Of a stretch of 64,000 bases of DNA, positions 12,600 through 24,900 are shown piece by piece. Both the position numbers and the translations under genes were made by a program. Where the stretch lies: positions 19,372,968 to 19,436,967 of the forward strand of contig NW_020312785.1 in the NCBI RefSeq assembly GCF_003265705.1, in the 5' to 3' direction. Source of the stretch: Callorhinus ursinus. Lineage: Eukaryota > Chordata > Mammalia > Carnivora > Otariidae. The notes beneath the pieces were generated by a model that had not been told where the DNA came from, did not search any database, and saw nothing but the letters and a program-made list of their open reading frames with translations. Every line of letters starts with the position of its first letter. Within the stretch, counting starts at the first letter, position 1.

Positions 12600-12890
12600 A
12601 AGTTAGGCAGACCCCGTGACTTGCTTTGTCCAACAAAATGTGAGCACAAGTGATGTGTGGTAGACACATTGAGAGCCAGTGTACTTTCGTTGACGTGGTA
12701 ACCCCAGAAGTGGTGATGACGGGAAGCGTCTGTAAACCGAGGGCCCTGAATGAAAGAATGAGCAGAGCCCCTTGCTCACACGCACTGGACACATCATCTA
12801 ACAATATGATATAAGCCTGCAAGGTTTGGGGGTTGTTGCCACTGGACTATCTAGCCCACTCTGACTGATAACAGGTAGTACAATTACTTG
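12600..12890 (+). repeat. Old mammalian repeat, family unassigned
   Basis: Text such as gtgacttgctttgtccaaca and a 3' end ending ctagcccactctgactgata matches a common mammal-wide repeat that I cannot name. No coding potential is seen. Confidence 0.45.
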
Positions 12891-13010
12891 CTTTACTGAT
12901 AATAAAGCTGTAGGGCAAGTTAAGTCACTTGCCCAAATTCACACCACTGGTAAGAAATCAAGCTGCAAAGTGAACTCAAATCTGACTCCAAAATCAATGT
13001 ATCCTCTCCG
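12890..13010 (-). repeat. MIR fragment, minus
   Basis: The plus strand reads gttaagtcacttgcccaaat, then cacaccactggtaag, and ctgactccaaaatc, which is the reverse complement order of the MIR tRNA-related core. Confidence 0.65.
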
Positions 13011-13608
13011 ACTACATATACTTATTCTTTGGGCATTTTAACTCTATGGGAAAAATTTATTTCATACCTTACGTATCTTATACTGTGCGAGTAAAAAGGA
13101 CTTGAGACTGACATGGGCGAGAGGAACGATCCAAAGATTGTCTCTCTTGACATAAAAATCTATGAATCTTTAGATGTAAATATTAGTGGGAATCTCCTTT
13201 CCATGGCCTCTTATTTTAATGTAGAAAATCAACATCCCTTACTGCCACACACATGTAAAGAGCAATGACTTAACAGGTTGGTGACTTTACCAGAAGGAAC
13301 CGAATGTTGAGTGGCTCTACAAATTCTGAACTTTCTTTCCAAAGCTCTTCTCAAATCTTCCTGCCCGAATTTTAGCTTCCCCTCCACTGGTCTGTGGTAA
13401 ACAGACATTCCCTAAAGAGTCAGGTAGGAATCTTCCAGAAATTGTTTACCTTGTCCTTCTTTCCAACCTCTAAGAGGTCCTATTCTTCATCTGGCATTTA
13501 AACTGTGAATCTCAGGGGCCCAGACTGGTTATGCCAACAGACACATAAGGAATACAAGTGAAGAGCAATTAAAAAGACACGAGACTCCTATAATAGAAAT
13601 GATCTACA

Positions 13609-13813
13609 GGGGTGCCTGGGTGGCTCAGCCGGTTAAGCATCCACCCTTGGTTTGGCTCAGGTCATGACCTCAGGGTCCTGAGATCAAGCCCTGCGGTGGG
13701 CTCCACGCTCAGTGGGGAGTCTGCTTGAGATTCTCTCACTCTCCCTCTGCTCCTCTCCTCACTCGCACATGCACCCACTCTCTCTCTAAAATAAATAAAC
13801 CTTAAAAAAAAAA
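13609..13813 (+). mobile_element. CAN-SINE, plus orientation
   Basis: Head ggggtgcctgggtggctcag, middle ctcaggtcatgacctcaggg, a TC-rich section and aaaataaataaacctt with an A tail. It belongs to the older variant with ttggtttggctcag. It is antisense to USP25. Confidence 0.93.
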
Positions 13814-14185
13814 GAGAGACCCACCATTAACATGAAAGCAGTAGTAAAGACAGACTGACACAAATATCAAAGGCCAAAAGAAATAACTACAGAAAACCTG
13901 TATCAGGGACAACCTACCCTTGGGAATTAGGTTGGCAAGGAGTGCAAAGGTCTAGGGTAGCTGATAGAGCAAACTAGAATGCTTTGGGTCAGAGCCTCCC
14001 AATCTTTTTGATACCATTGGTATATATATCATATGCAGAGAACTTTAAGGTAAAAAAATATATTTTCTCATGATCACAGAAATAGGATCAGTAGTTCCAC
14101 AATCCATAACCTGGCTAGCCATGGTACACCAACTGGAAAGTTCTGTTCTATATAGGGAGAGCACAGAGATTCAAAAACAGTTAGC

Positions 14186-14391
14186 GGGATGCCTGGGTGG
14201 CTCAGTCGGTTAAGCATCTGCCTTCAGCTCAGGTCATGATCTCAGGGTCCTGGGACGGAGTCCCACATCGGGCTCCTTGCTCAGTGGGGAGCCTGCTTCG
14301 CCCTCTGTCTGCCGCTCCCCCCTTGTGCTCGCTCGCTCTCTGACAAAATCTTTAAAAACAACAACAACAACAACAACAACAACAAAAAAGT
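14186..14391 (+). mobile_element. CAN-SINE with CAA-repeat tail, plus orientation
   Basis: Head gggatgcctgggtggctcag, box B area ggacggagtcccac, and a tail turned into about ten CAA units at 14357-14388. An imperfect target duplication (aaacagttagc / aaaagttttagc) flanks it. Confidence 0.92.
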
Positions 14392-16259
14392 TTTAGCTCC
14401 ACAAAGAGTAAAAAACAGAAAATGATGGGGAAATGAGCAAGAACGTATTTCAAATAAACTTAAGATTTCAGGTGAACTGGAATGGAAAAGTTCTAGCTTC
14501 TTTTAAAAGAGTTTTTTGAGAAAAAAAGGGAGATAATTTGTTAGTTACTAGATCAAAGAGGTGACTAGAACCCAAAGAAAATTAACAAGTAAATAAATAA
14601 TAAGCAATATCTCCAAAATCAGCATAAAATGACCCCTCAGAAGGAACATGGATTTAGGCACTCTTCTCAGGCTACAGATAAAAAGCAATTGGGGGTCATG
14701 TATTGAAGACAGGATACACTAAATGAAGTGCTTATAGAAAATCTGGATTTGAGAGGAGGAACTAGGGATGTCAGGGTAAAACATTCAAAGAATTACTGAG
14801 AAAACCTCAAAGACTCTGTTATCACAGATGAAGATACATACAGATACTGTTCACACTCTGAGGAAACACACGCAATGAATTTTTGGTATGAGCACTCTAA
14901 GGAAAAATGCAAGGGACATGAGCTGTACTAGAGAGGAACTAGGGCAGACAACTCTCATTAGTGAATCACTAGCTCTCATTATGAGGAACCTATCAAGACA
15001 GTATCAGAGGAGCAAGTTAGAGAAAAACAAATGTAAAGGCCAGAAAACAACCTAAAAGACAGGAAGAAAAGACAGGCATCCATCAAACAGGGCTGGCTCT
15101 GCATGAGATAGAGGCTAAAGAAGGTTAAACTTAAAAATTCAGCCAAACCTTCCTAAAGGAATAAAAAACATATATGCATGTGAACTTTATTGGCATATGC
15201 CACCCAGAAAAAAATGCAGCAGAAAGAAATGTATTCTAGGCCCAGAATATGCAAAAGCTGAGGAAAGAGTGTCTCTTCACTGGATGCTGGGACTCAGCTT
15301 TCATATGCAGCAACAGCAGATTCATGCCAGCAATCTGATGGGGAGATTTTCCAGATGAAAGTAACATGAAGAGAGAAGTTAACATGAAGAAAAGTAAGAA
15401 ACTAACCTAAGAGGAGGGTTTCCCAGGCCTAAGCAATTACACAGCAAAAGGCAATGAGCACAACCACTGTGGCACAAAGATAAGTCACTCAGTGCAGCAC
15501 TCAGAGCCACAAACTAAAGAAGCTCATAAGGAAAATGCAACTAAAACTTGTGGTGGACAAGAAAAAAGCTGAGGACCAGAGCTGTCAGCATCATAAACTT
15601 CTAAACATGCCAGAAAGGAAGCAGCTTTCAAATGCCCCATTCCAAGACAAAATTTACCAAAACTACAACTTTTTTTCCTCAAACACTGTAAACATAGCAT
15701 CATAATTAATCTCTTCAGAGATTTCCCCCAACTTAGTTTTAAGTTCACATATAATTGTCAGCAAGCAACTGGCCCTCAGTGACAGGCATCCAGGCAGAAT
15801 TAAAACCAATGATTTACTGTTTATAGCATATCCTAAAATTTCTGCTACAGACTTTGGCAACAACTTGAGTCTGGACTGCACAAAGTTCCGGGAATACTAT
15901 ATAGTTGGACTGAGAGCTAAAGGGTTGAAGTTTTGCTTTAGTTCTAAAATTTCAAAGGTAAGAGACCATTCAGTGTTAATCATGTGTGTCCTAATAACCC
16001 TCCGAAATCTAGAATTCAAGTGCACGAAACTGACCATCTGAAGGACTGAAGGAACTATACACACCCAAGTGAGGGAACCGGCTACAGAATCCCCGCTCTA
16101 TGCAGGCACAAAAATAACATGCCTATAGCTGAGACTGAACAAACTTAGAAACTCAGAAGTGACTTTTATTTTTTGTTAGACTGCAACCACAAAGGCAAAA
16201 AAAAAATCTGATTTTCAAATATAAAATTTCTTTGGACTTACCTTAAAGATTAAGGGAAG

Positions 16260-16619
16260 CGGCACCTGGGAAGCTCAGTTGGTTAAGCATCTGACTCTTT
16301 TTTTTTTTTTTTTAAAGATTTTATTTATTTTAGAGAGAGAGAACACTCATGAGCACAGAGCAAGGGGAGGGGCAGAGGGTAAGAATCTCAAGCAGCCTTC
16401 CCACTGACTGCCGAGCCTGACAAGAAGCTGGATCTCATGATCCTGAGATCATGACCTGAGCTGAAATCCAGAGTCAGACACTTAACCGACTGAGCCACCC
16501 AGGGGCCGCAAAGTGTCAGACTCTTGACGCTGAGCGTGGAGGCGCCTTAAGATTCTCTCTCCCTCTGTCCCTCCCCCTACTCTCACTCTCTCTCTCAGAA
16601 AAAAAAAAAAAAAAAAAAA
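16260..16619 (+). mobile_element. CAN-SINE interrupted by a second SINE (outer copy)
   Basis: The head cggcacctgggaagctcag and ttggttaagcatctgactc lie at 16260-16299. The remaining body resumes at about 16519 with gactcttgacgctgagcg, followed by the TC-rich tract and a 20 nt A tail. The gap is filled by a minus-oriented SINE at 16300-16510. Confidence 0.88.
16300..16510 (-). mobile_element. CAN-SINE nested inside another SINE
   Basis: It starts with a T run and aaagattttatttatttt on plus and ends gagccacccaggggccgc, the reverse complement of a SINE head. Flanking 15 nt copies at 16285-16299 and 16511-16525 (both ending gactctt) match at 12 positions and look like the target duplication. It is the later of the two insertions. 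Confidence 0.9.
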
Positions 16620-17459
16620 CTCAAGGGAATAGGAACCTACTTTTCACCTGAGAATTGGAGAATGAAAGGAGGAAGTCGAGATCTATATTAATGTTCGGAG
16701 GTATCTCTTATTAACACTGTATAAGTAGAATATTTTTTACTTTAATTTAGTCTCACTGCAGACCTGTTATAATGATGTTTCCCGAACAGTAAAGCTGGCT
16801 GTAATTTAAAAATAAGAAAAAAGAGAAGGGAGAGAATTTTCAGCCTTGGATTTCTACCTGTCGAAGAAGACCTTCGAGGCAGGTCTACTACCTGCATCTT
16901 GCTGGATCACATCGGAACCTATAGTGGTAAATGATCCACCAATGTTTTATAAAGATACACAAAGGAACCAATGGTTGGTATCACTCCTAAAAGTATGCAG
17001 ATTTCTTAAATAACCAAAGTCTTATTGGTTCAACCTGATGGACAGAAAGTAAAAAGCTAGAAAATATTGAGGAACCTCATATCCTTGTCACTTTGATTCC
17101 ATCTGAAAGGACTTCATCAGAAGTAACACTCCTGGTATCTTGCCCCACCACTAACCCATTCTTCCTCATGAAAAAGAGACTGCTGAATCCAAGGAAAAGA
17201 CCTGGGCATGTGGGATTAGCCCTTTCAGGGGCTGCTTTTTAGATCTTCTGGCAAGATTCTAATCTTACAGGAGATATCTAAAGCTACTCAGAATTTAGGC
17301 CACAAATTTCAAATAACTTGTCAATACAGGTAACATTTGGGGTTCCCATACATCTCTAGTTTTCTATTTCTCCACAGACACTGATACATAAAAGAGAAAA
17401 AAATGAGTGTTATTTATCAATCTCCTAAAACTCCATCACTAAATTTCATGGTAACTTAC

Positions 17460-17536
17460 GTCTCTTCTTCAGCTTTCATTTGGAAGGCATCTTCTAACCA
17501 ATCTAATAATTTGTGTGTAAACTCACTCACATCTTG
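17460..17536 (-). CDS. USP25: USP25 exon 8: Gln-Asp box of the USP domain
   Basis: This 77 nt exon has 25 codons (residues 261-285) plus two bases of Thr286. It reads [19 protein letters not shown] then MKAEEE. QDVSEF is the classic second USP signature, joined to the three Gln/Ser codons at the end of exon 7. The acceptor is ttatttccacag. The donor GAGAC|gtaagt has an ideal intronic half but a C at -1. Intron 7, between this exon and exon 7, is the shortest complete intron in the window (1611 nt). Skipping shifts the frame. Confidence 0.97.
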
Positions 17537-19147
17537 CTGTGGAAATAAAAAAAAGTCTTGTTGATATTTGAGCCTACCAATAAAAATACTAAATATTGCA
17601 ACATAAAACTTACAGTCACATCAAACATAAAATTACTGACTCCTCACAAAAATATCATATGAAATGTTTCAGATCAAGTACAAGAAATATTTATAACCTA
17701 ACCAGAGAATAAAATCAGTATCTGAGAAAAATAAGCATTATATTGATAATCACAGTGACTGGGTTTCACTATCGGAAAATAAATATAAATTTATTATGTT
17801 ACAAATAATATATGCAATATTATATATACACACATATATATAAATTCTAACGTACAAATGAGATTTTTAAAACTAGAGAGTTCTCTAACGAATCTTCATA
17901 AAATGAAGGACCCACATTACCAAAGAGCTCTTCATTATATAGACTGTTACTGGCTTCTTAGAAGGAAGACATGTTTTTCAGCAATTCATTTTCTGAATTC
18001 AACTTTTACATACTTTTTAAGCCATATCCATTTTTACTAAGATATGTTAACCTGGACAGGTTTAGTCTAATCAATCACTGATTCCCTGACTATCGAGTCC
18101 ACCATCTCATGAACTTCAAACGAATTCTCCATTCAGAACTAGCACCTGTATCACCCTTGGCCATCCCTTCTTTCAGTGCTATTTCCCCTAACATGGAAAA
18201 ACAGGAATAGGCAGTGGCAGGTGTATTCATCGGCTACCATAATTCTTTCAATAATGTGAGGTGGAACACAGAAAATAGGTTCATCCAGAACCTAGGGAGA
18301 AAAAAATAAACCAATCCTACTAAGACTGGGTTCATCAAAGACGGATCAATCAGTGTAAAGCAATCTGCCTTTATTTACCAAAATAGCCCCAAGTATTAAA
18401 CAGATTTACTATTATATATTTTTCTAGCTATAAGTTTTCTAAAGAGCAGCTGGGTCAATCCATTCACCTTTAAAATGTTGAAACTTGGATCTAAGAAGCT
18501 TAAGGAATTGTTCCAAAGCCATACAGTTAAAGACAACTAAACTCAGCACAAAACTCCAGTTATAAACATCCATACCAACTGTAGTGGGTTAAATAGTGGT
18601 CCGCCAAAATGTATGTCCACCTGGGACCTCAGGATGTAATCTTATTTAGAATATGGGTCTTTGAAGATGTAATTAAGGTAAGGACTCTCAACATGAGATC
18701 TACACAAAGATTGGAAAATAAAAGCAACAATAACAAAGTTAATGTAGTTCAGAGTTCTAAGTAATTAAGGAAACTACCATGCCAACAAAAACAGGCATAC
18801 CAAAAGCATGTATACTATACTGGCCTTGGGTTTATCACACATTCGTGAAGATTTATAACTAACATTTTTGAACATTCCTAATTTTACCCACTGTTTTCAC
18901 TTATTAATTTCTATCACAATATAAATTACAGCTTCATTTATCTTAGCACTTTCCAAGATCACTGTCACTTTTTTCTTAACTTAAAAGCAAATCTTCCAAA
19001 TAAGCGATGTTTTAAATGGCTACAACTTATTTTTAATAAAAAGGAATAACAGTATCTTCAATTGTCGTGTCTGAAAAAACTGCTCAAGGAATGATCAGAT
19101 TAAATAAAATACAAACATTAATAAGTAAGTAAGTACAAAAAAGCTAC
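17537..19147 (-). other. USP25: Intron 7 of USP25
   Basis: This 1611 nt intron is the shortest complete one here. It contains an AT-rich stretch with a TA/CA tract near 17815-17845 and a possible old repeat near 18590-18700 (ttaaatagtggtccgccaaa, then atgtaattaaggtaagg). No young insertion is seen. Confidence 0.88.
18590..18700 (+). repeat. Fragment of old interspersed repeat
   Basis: tgtagtgggttaaatagtgg, aatgtatgtccacctggga and gtctttgaagatgtaattaa follow the beginning of a common mammal-wide repeat of LTR/MaLR type. It ends abruptly. The family is uncertain. Confidence 0.5.
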
Positions 19148-19285
19148 CTGCTGGGAGTCATTTGATTTGAAAGCATCCTTAAGAATTTCAACTGCTCTTG
19201 ATGGATCAACATATTTCCTTTTAGTACCAACAAGAAGTGCAAATAGATACCGCAGCTCACGCATAAAAGGCAAATTCCGATGCTC
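19148..19285 (-). CDS. USP25: USP25 exon 7: USP domain, up to the Gln-Asp box
   Basis: This 138 nt, phase 0/0 exon has 46 codons, residues 215-260. It reads [20 protein letters not shown], then [20 protein letters not shown], and ends SNDSQQ. The YVDPS and final Gln residues lead into the QQQD box that continues in exon 8. The acceptor has a long pyrimidine run ending ccctaatag. The donor CAG|gtagct departs from consensus at +5 (c instead of g). Skipping would be in frame but would delete 46 residues of the thumb region. Confidence 0.97.
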
Positions 19286-19624
19286 CTATTAGGGAAAAAA
19301 AAAAAAAACCCTTAAGTGAAGATTAACAAAATCTTTACTGGTAAACAGATATTCATTTTAATAAATCAAAAATTTAACTAATATTGATTAGGGAGGAGTC
19401 CAGCACTCCTACATCATAATTAAAAAGTGTTGTGACCTAGGACATTCAATGGAGTCCAGGACAAAAACAGCAGAGGACCTAGGCTTAGCTCACAATTTCA
19501 GCACAAATGCCACATTTTCATAGCTAATCATGTTATTACCCAGCCAAGAATATCCATCCTCTCCTCATTCAAGTCTATTTATCATAATCCTTTCCATTCA
19601 GCAAGGCCCAGCTGCTGTGGACAG

Positions 19625-19700
19625 CAGTAACAACAGCCAACATTGAGTGCATGCTAACTTGGTGCCAGGCACTGTTTAAGTACTTTTCCTCAATAAGCCC
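19625..19700 (-). repeat. MIR fragment, minus
   Basis: ttgagtgcatgctaacttgg then gtgccaggcactgtttaag is the reverse complement of the MIR 3' region. Confidence 0.5.
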
Positions 19701-19704
19701 ATTT

Positions 19705-20050
19705 AAACAAAGATCCCTCCTCCTCCATGAAACTTTCCCAGACCCCTCCAAGTCAATGATTCATTCCTTCACACTCCACGTCTACTAAAATGAATGTCTT
19801 TCACTGAGCAATGAATCACCAACTGGCACTTGTCATGGGATGATTCTAATTATCAGACAGTATTAGTCTAATAAGTAATCAGAATAGATACTAATATTAA
19901 ATGAACACATCATCCTTCTAGTGTTCCTCTGAAATCTCAACTTTTGTTTCTCAACAAGACTGTAAACTTCTCAAACACAAGAACTTCTATATTTCCTCCA
20001 CAACTTTCTGCTACACAAAGCAGGCATTCAATTCTTACGAACATCTGATT
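19705..20050 (+). repeat. L2 fragment, plus
   Basis: ctcctccatgaaactttccc, then gactgtaaacttctcaaaca, then acaaagcaggcattcaattc follow the order of the L2 3' region (a final gcattcaat motif is typical). It is very diverged. Confidence 0.6.
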
Positions 20051-20563
20051 TCACCAAACCCTCTAGAAAAACCAACAACCCAATATTATCAATCATGAAC
20101 AACTTATTTTAAAACAAGAAGGAAATCTTTTTCAAGAATGTAATTCACATACCTCAGTGAAATAATTTATGGTAACAAATCAAACAATCTTACTATAGTT
20201 AGCTCTTGCAGTAACAATTTTAACAGATGAAGCTTATATATTTAAATATTAGAAAAAAATGTCTGAAAGTATATGGTTAGTTTTCTCAACATCATAAAAC
20301 TGTAGGGGCATGTGTGTATATGTGTATAGTTGCTGTCCAGAATAATATAATCCATATAGAAATAGCTGTTCCAAGAATGCATTAAAAAAAAAAGGGAGTC
20401 CTAAAAAATAGGTGTAAAGGAATAAAACATTTGACTCCACAAATACTTGTCACTTGATCCAAAAACAATATACCATTACAGCAATCACAAAGTCCATTAT
20501 CTGAATGAAAATATTAATTTATGGAAAAATGGACTTTATGTAAGTATAATAAATTCCATCATA

Positions 20564-20766
20564 GGGCGCCGGGGAAGCTCAGTCAGTTAAGTGTCCAACT
20601 CTTGGTTTTGGCTCAAGTCATGATCTCAGGGTCCTGAGATCAAGCCCTGAAAAGGGCTCCACACTCAGTGGGCAGTTTGCTCAAGATCCTCTTTCCCTCT
20701 GCCCCTCACACCCTCCAACCCCCGCACTCGCTCTCTCACTAAAATAAATAAATCTTTTAAAAAAAA
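20564..20766 (+). mobile_element. CAN-SINE, plus orientation (older)
   Basis: Head gggcgccggggaagctcag, middle ctcaagtcatgatctcaggg, and a tail aaaataaataaatcttt. An approximate target duplication (attccatcata / gttccaccatca) flanks it. Confidence 0.92.
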
Positions 20767-21264
20767 GTTCCACCATCAAAGATAAAGTTTAAAAGTTCTA
20801 AATGAAAGAAAGCTAATCTATGATTTTTCTGTTGTACTTCATACTCCAACACAATTGCCTTATATAAATACTGGGTTTGAAAAGTGTAAACACAAAGAAT
20901 TTTAATCCAAAAAACAATTTTCAGAAATATCCCTAATTTCCTGAGATCAATTTCTCTTTCATCACCACACCTACATCAGTGTAGTTTTTGAGACATTTCA
21001 AGGATGAAATAAATGACTTTTGAAAAATAACTCAATTTCTGCTGAGAAGCATATTGGAAAGTAATATAATAATATATATATAATACAACAAAACATTTTT
21101 GCTCTCAGCCAATTTCCGTGGCTAGAAAATCTTTTTGAATTTCAAAAGGCAAAACTGTAATTGGTGTAATTTATTACTGCACGTAATAAAGTATACAATT
21201 TTATGAGCTTCAGACATGTAGACATCCGTAAATGCATCAACGCGGTCAAGATAATGGAACTATC

Positions 21265-21454
21265 TGGCGCCTGGGTGGCTCAGTTGGTTAAGCGACTGCC
21301 TTCGGCTCAGGTCATGATCCTGGAGTCCCTGGATCAAGTCCCACATCATGCTCCCTGCTCGGCAGGGAGTCTGCTTCTCCCTCTGACCCTCCCCCCCCAT
21401 GTGCTTTCTCTCTCTCTCAAATAAATAAATAAAATCTTAAAAAAAAAAAAAAAA
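21265..21454 (+). mobile_element. CAN-SINE, plus orientation, young-looking
   Basis: It is near consensus along its length, with ttaagcgactgccttcggct. An 18 bp target duplication lies at 21247-21264 and 21455-21472 (caagataatg then actatc), with two mismatches. It is antisense to USP25. Confidence 0.95.
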
Positions 21455-21489
21455 CAAGATAATGTGACTATCCATCACACCCACAAGTT

Positions 21490-24400
21490 TCTTCAACCCT
21501 TACTCCCCTCCTCCCTGATCATCCCAAAGCAACCATGGTCATTATATTTTCTAGAAAGTTATATAAATCAAACCATACCCTATGTACTTATTTTAATCTG
21601 GCTTCTTAAAACAGAAGTAATTATTTTGAGGTTCACCCACATGATTGTGTGCATTAACGATTCGTTCTGTTTTGCTGCTCAGTGGTGTTCCACTGTATGG
21701 ATGTCCCACACTTATTACCAAGTGACCTATTCCAGATGCTGTGGATATTATTTTAAGTGTCTTTGTGTAGACATACGTTTTCATTTCTCTTAAGTCAAAA
21801 CCTGGAGAGGGCCTAGGTTGTATGTAGATGTCTTTAAGACACAACCAAACCATTTTTACAGAAGTGTTATACTATTTTATATGCCCACCAAAAGCATAAT
21901 GGGAGTTCTAGGTCCACATTCTACAATATTTGGATATGGATTATATTTTTAACCAGTTCTTCCAGTGGGTCCAATGCGGCACCTCTAGTTTTAATTTGCC
22001 TATTCCTGTAACTAATAATGTCCAGCACCTTTTCCTGTAGTTATTTACAGTCTGCATATTTTCTTTGGTAAAGTATCTGTTCAAATATTTTTTTCTAATA
22101 CAGTAATAGGTTATCTTATTGAGTTGTGTAAGTTCTATATATATTCTAGACACAATTCCTTTATCTAATATATATTTTGCTAATATTTTCTCCTTGTTGT
22201 GGCTTAACTTTTCATTTTATATAAATTTTTCCAAGATTACAAGTTTTTAATTTTGATGAAGTCCAATTACTCAATACTTTCCTTCTATGATTTGTACCCT
22301 TGTTTAGCCCCACTTAAGAAATCTTTTAACCCAAGACACTAAAATTTTGTTTTCTTCAAAAATTTTTATAATTTTCATTTTCTTTTAGATCTATAATCCA
22401 TTATTAATTTTTTTATATATTTGAAAAATAAATGACTATGTTCTGTAAGGGTTGAGGATTATCTTTCTATGATACCATTAGTTTAAAAGATTTTCCTTTG
22501 CCAATGAACTGTTTTGTCAATTTTAATTAAAATTAAACTCACCTTATATATATAGGTCTATTTCTGGACTCTATTCTGTTCCATTTATCTATAGAACTCT
22601 CTTTTCACAAAGAAGAATGCCTGAGAGTTGATCCTCTAACACTGTCTTTTTAAAATTATATGGCTAGTCTACATTCTTTGATTTTCCACATAAATTTTAT
22701 TATTACTTTTTTAAGAGTTTATTTATTTGACAGACAGCCAGAAAGGGAACACAAGCAGAGGGAGTGGGAGACGGAGAAGCAGGCTTCCCGCAGAGCAGGG
22801 AGCCCAATGCAGGGCTCGATCCCCGGACCCTGGGATCATGACCTTAGCCAAAGGCAGATGCTTAATGACTGAGCCACCCAGGGGCCCCTCCACATAAATT
22901 TTATGTCAATTTGTCAATTCCTATGAAAAAGGTCTGCTGGGATTATGGTTGGGATTGTACTGAATCTATAAATTAAATTGGGGATAAGTGATACCGTAAC
23001 AATATTGAATCCTCTGATCCTTGAACATATCTACTTCCTTAATTTCTCTCAGCAATATTTTGTAATTTTCCATAAAACTTTACCCCTATTAGTCCACATT
23101 TTATGCTACTGTACATAAGTATTTTTTAATTAAATTTCCCGTTGTGTGTTGTATTTAGAAATAGTCGATTTTTGTATGTTCGCCTCCTATCATGTAACCT
23201 TGCTGAATTCATTTCTTGGTTCTATCTTTATTTATTTACTTACTTATTTACTTAGTACTTAGGATTTTCCACATAGACAATCAAGTCATATACACAAAAA
23301 GAAAGCTTTTCTCTTCCCTTTCCAATCTTCATGTTTATTTCTTTTTCTTGCTTTATAGCACTGATTAAGAACTCTAGGCTACTGTTTAACAGCAGTGGTA
23401 AAGGATTACATCCTTCCTTGTTCCTAATTTTTGGGGCAAAGCATTCAGTCTTCCACCATTAAGTATTATACCAGTTGTAGGCTTTTCATAAACAATCTTT
23501 ATCAGGATCAGAAAACTTCTTTCAATTTCTAGTTTCTGTGAGATTTTAGATACATTTGTTTTTGTCAAATTCTCTTATCTACTTAGATGATCATACAGTT
23601 TTTCTTCTTTACTCTGTTAACATGGTGAATGACACTGATTTTTGAACACTAAACCAATCCTGCAGTTCTAAATAAATCCCAGTTGCCAATGAAGTAGCAT
23701 CCTTCAATGATATTTCAGGATTCAATTTGCCAAAAATCTGCTACAACTTTTGCTTCTATATTCATGAGGAATACTGGTTTTTAGTTTTCTTTTCTTGAAA
23801 CATCTTTTTGTATTTTGGTTTCAGGGTAATAATGCTGGGCTCATAGAATTGGGAAGTTTTATCTTTTCTTCAGTTTTCTTAAAAAACATGTAAAGAATTG
23901 GTATTATTTCTTCCTTAGATGTTTAGTATAATTTACCAGTGAACTACTTCACTATTGACTTTTTATTTTTTCGCTGAGTAGGTTCTTAACTAAAAATTCA
24001 TTTTTTAATGTAATATAAGGATACTGTTTATAATAGTCCATTATTTTTTATTGTCTAGAGAATATGTAGTGATATCCCTCTCTTTCATTCTTTATATTGC
24101 TAATTTGTTTCTTCCCTCTTTTTTCTTGGCTCAGTCTACATAGAAATTCATTAATTTTACTGATCTTTAGAAGCAGCTTTTGGTTCCATTAATTTTCTCT
24201 ACTGTCTTTCTCATTTCTATTTCAATGACTTAGCTCTTTATTATTTTCTTTCCTTTACTTTTAAATGTTAATGTGCTTTTTCTTCTAATTTCTTGATGTG
24301 CAAAATGATGTCATAAATTTGAAACCATTCTTATTTTCTAATGTGTTTAGTTCGTGTATTTTCCACTAACCACTGCCTTAGCTACACCCCTCTAATTCTG

Positions 24401-24900
24401 GTATGTCATATTTTAATTTTTATTGTTTAAAACATTCTAAAATTTCCCTTCTGATTTGTTCTTTGTCCCCTGGGTTACTTACAGTGTATTACTTAATTTC
24501 CCTACTATCAGGGGGATTTTCTAATTATCTTTCTGTTGTCAAATTCCACTATGGTCAGAAAACATACTTTGTATGCTTTGAATCCTTTAAGATTTACTGA
24601 AACTTATAAATCCAAACTTGTTACTCTATTCATCACTAAAGACAGAAATTCCAGGATGCCTCTGTTATTTGTAAAATTTAAAACTCCTTCAGGTATTTGC
24701 TCATTGGTATTTAACTAAACTTTCCCTGTTCATATGTTTCTCATCTCTGAGTAGTGGAAAGTATGGAAATATTGTTTATTTGGAAATATTTGCCCTGAAA
24801 TCAAGACTTCAATTAATATAACCTTATGAATAATAGGTTTTAGCTATTTATATGGAGATTAGCTCTATAATGAACTTATGCATCTTTGTTTTCTCAACAT
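21490..24900 (-). mobile_element. Decayed LINE-1, minus orientation, split by a SINE
   Basis: The plus strand is T-rich and reads antisense L1 ORF2 in order, for example gttcacccacatgattgtg, gggattgtactgaatctata, aatcctgcagttctaaataa, and ttccactatggtcagaaaac. Many stops and indels break every frame. It is split at 22701-22888 by a SINE. It is sense with USP25, the orientation usually under-represented inside genes (general knowledge). Edges are approximate. Confidence 0.82.
22701..22888 (-). mobile_element. CAN-SINE inside the old L1, minus orientation
   Basis: A perfect 16 bp target duplication, tccacataaattttat, lies at 22685-22700 and 22889-22904. The element ends gagccacccaggggcccc, the reverse complement of the head. 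Confidence 0.96.

Larger units (their letters stand above)
10824..17459 (-). other. USP25: Intron 8 of USP25
   Basis: This 6636 nt intron holds a MIR (10935-11075), antisense L1 pieces (11815-12595), an old repeat (12600-12890), a MIR (12890-13010), CAN-SINEs at 13609, 14186 and a nested pair at 16260-16619. Between about 14400 and 16250 I recognise nothing, though the text is purine-rich and looks like decayed repeat. A pair of competing hairpins lies at 16857-16895. Confidence 0.9.

Noticed and set aside
15524..15881. Two overlapping minus frames of 72-74 residues as a gene
   Set aside because: No recognised motif. They lie in a purine-rich, probably decayed-repeat part of intron 8 with no splice sites that keep the USP25 frame.
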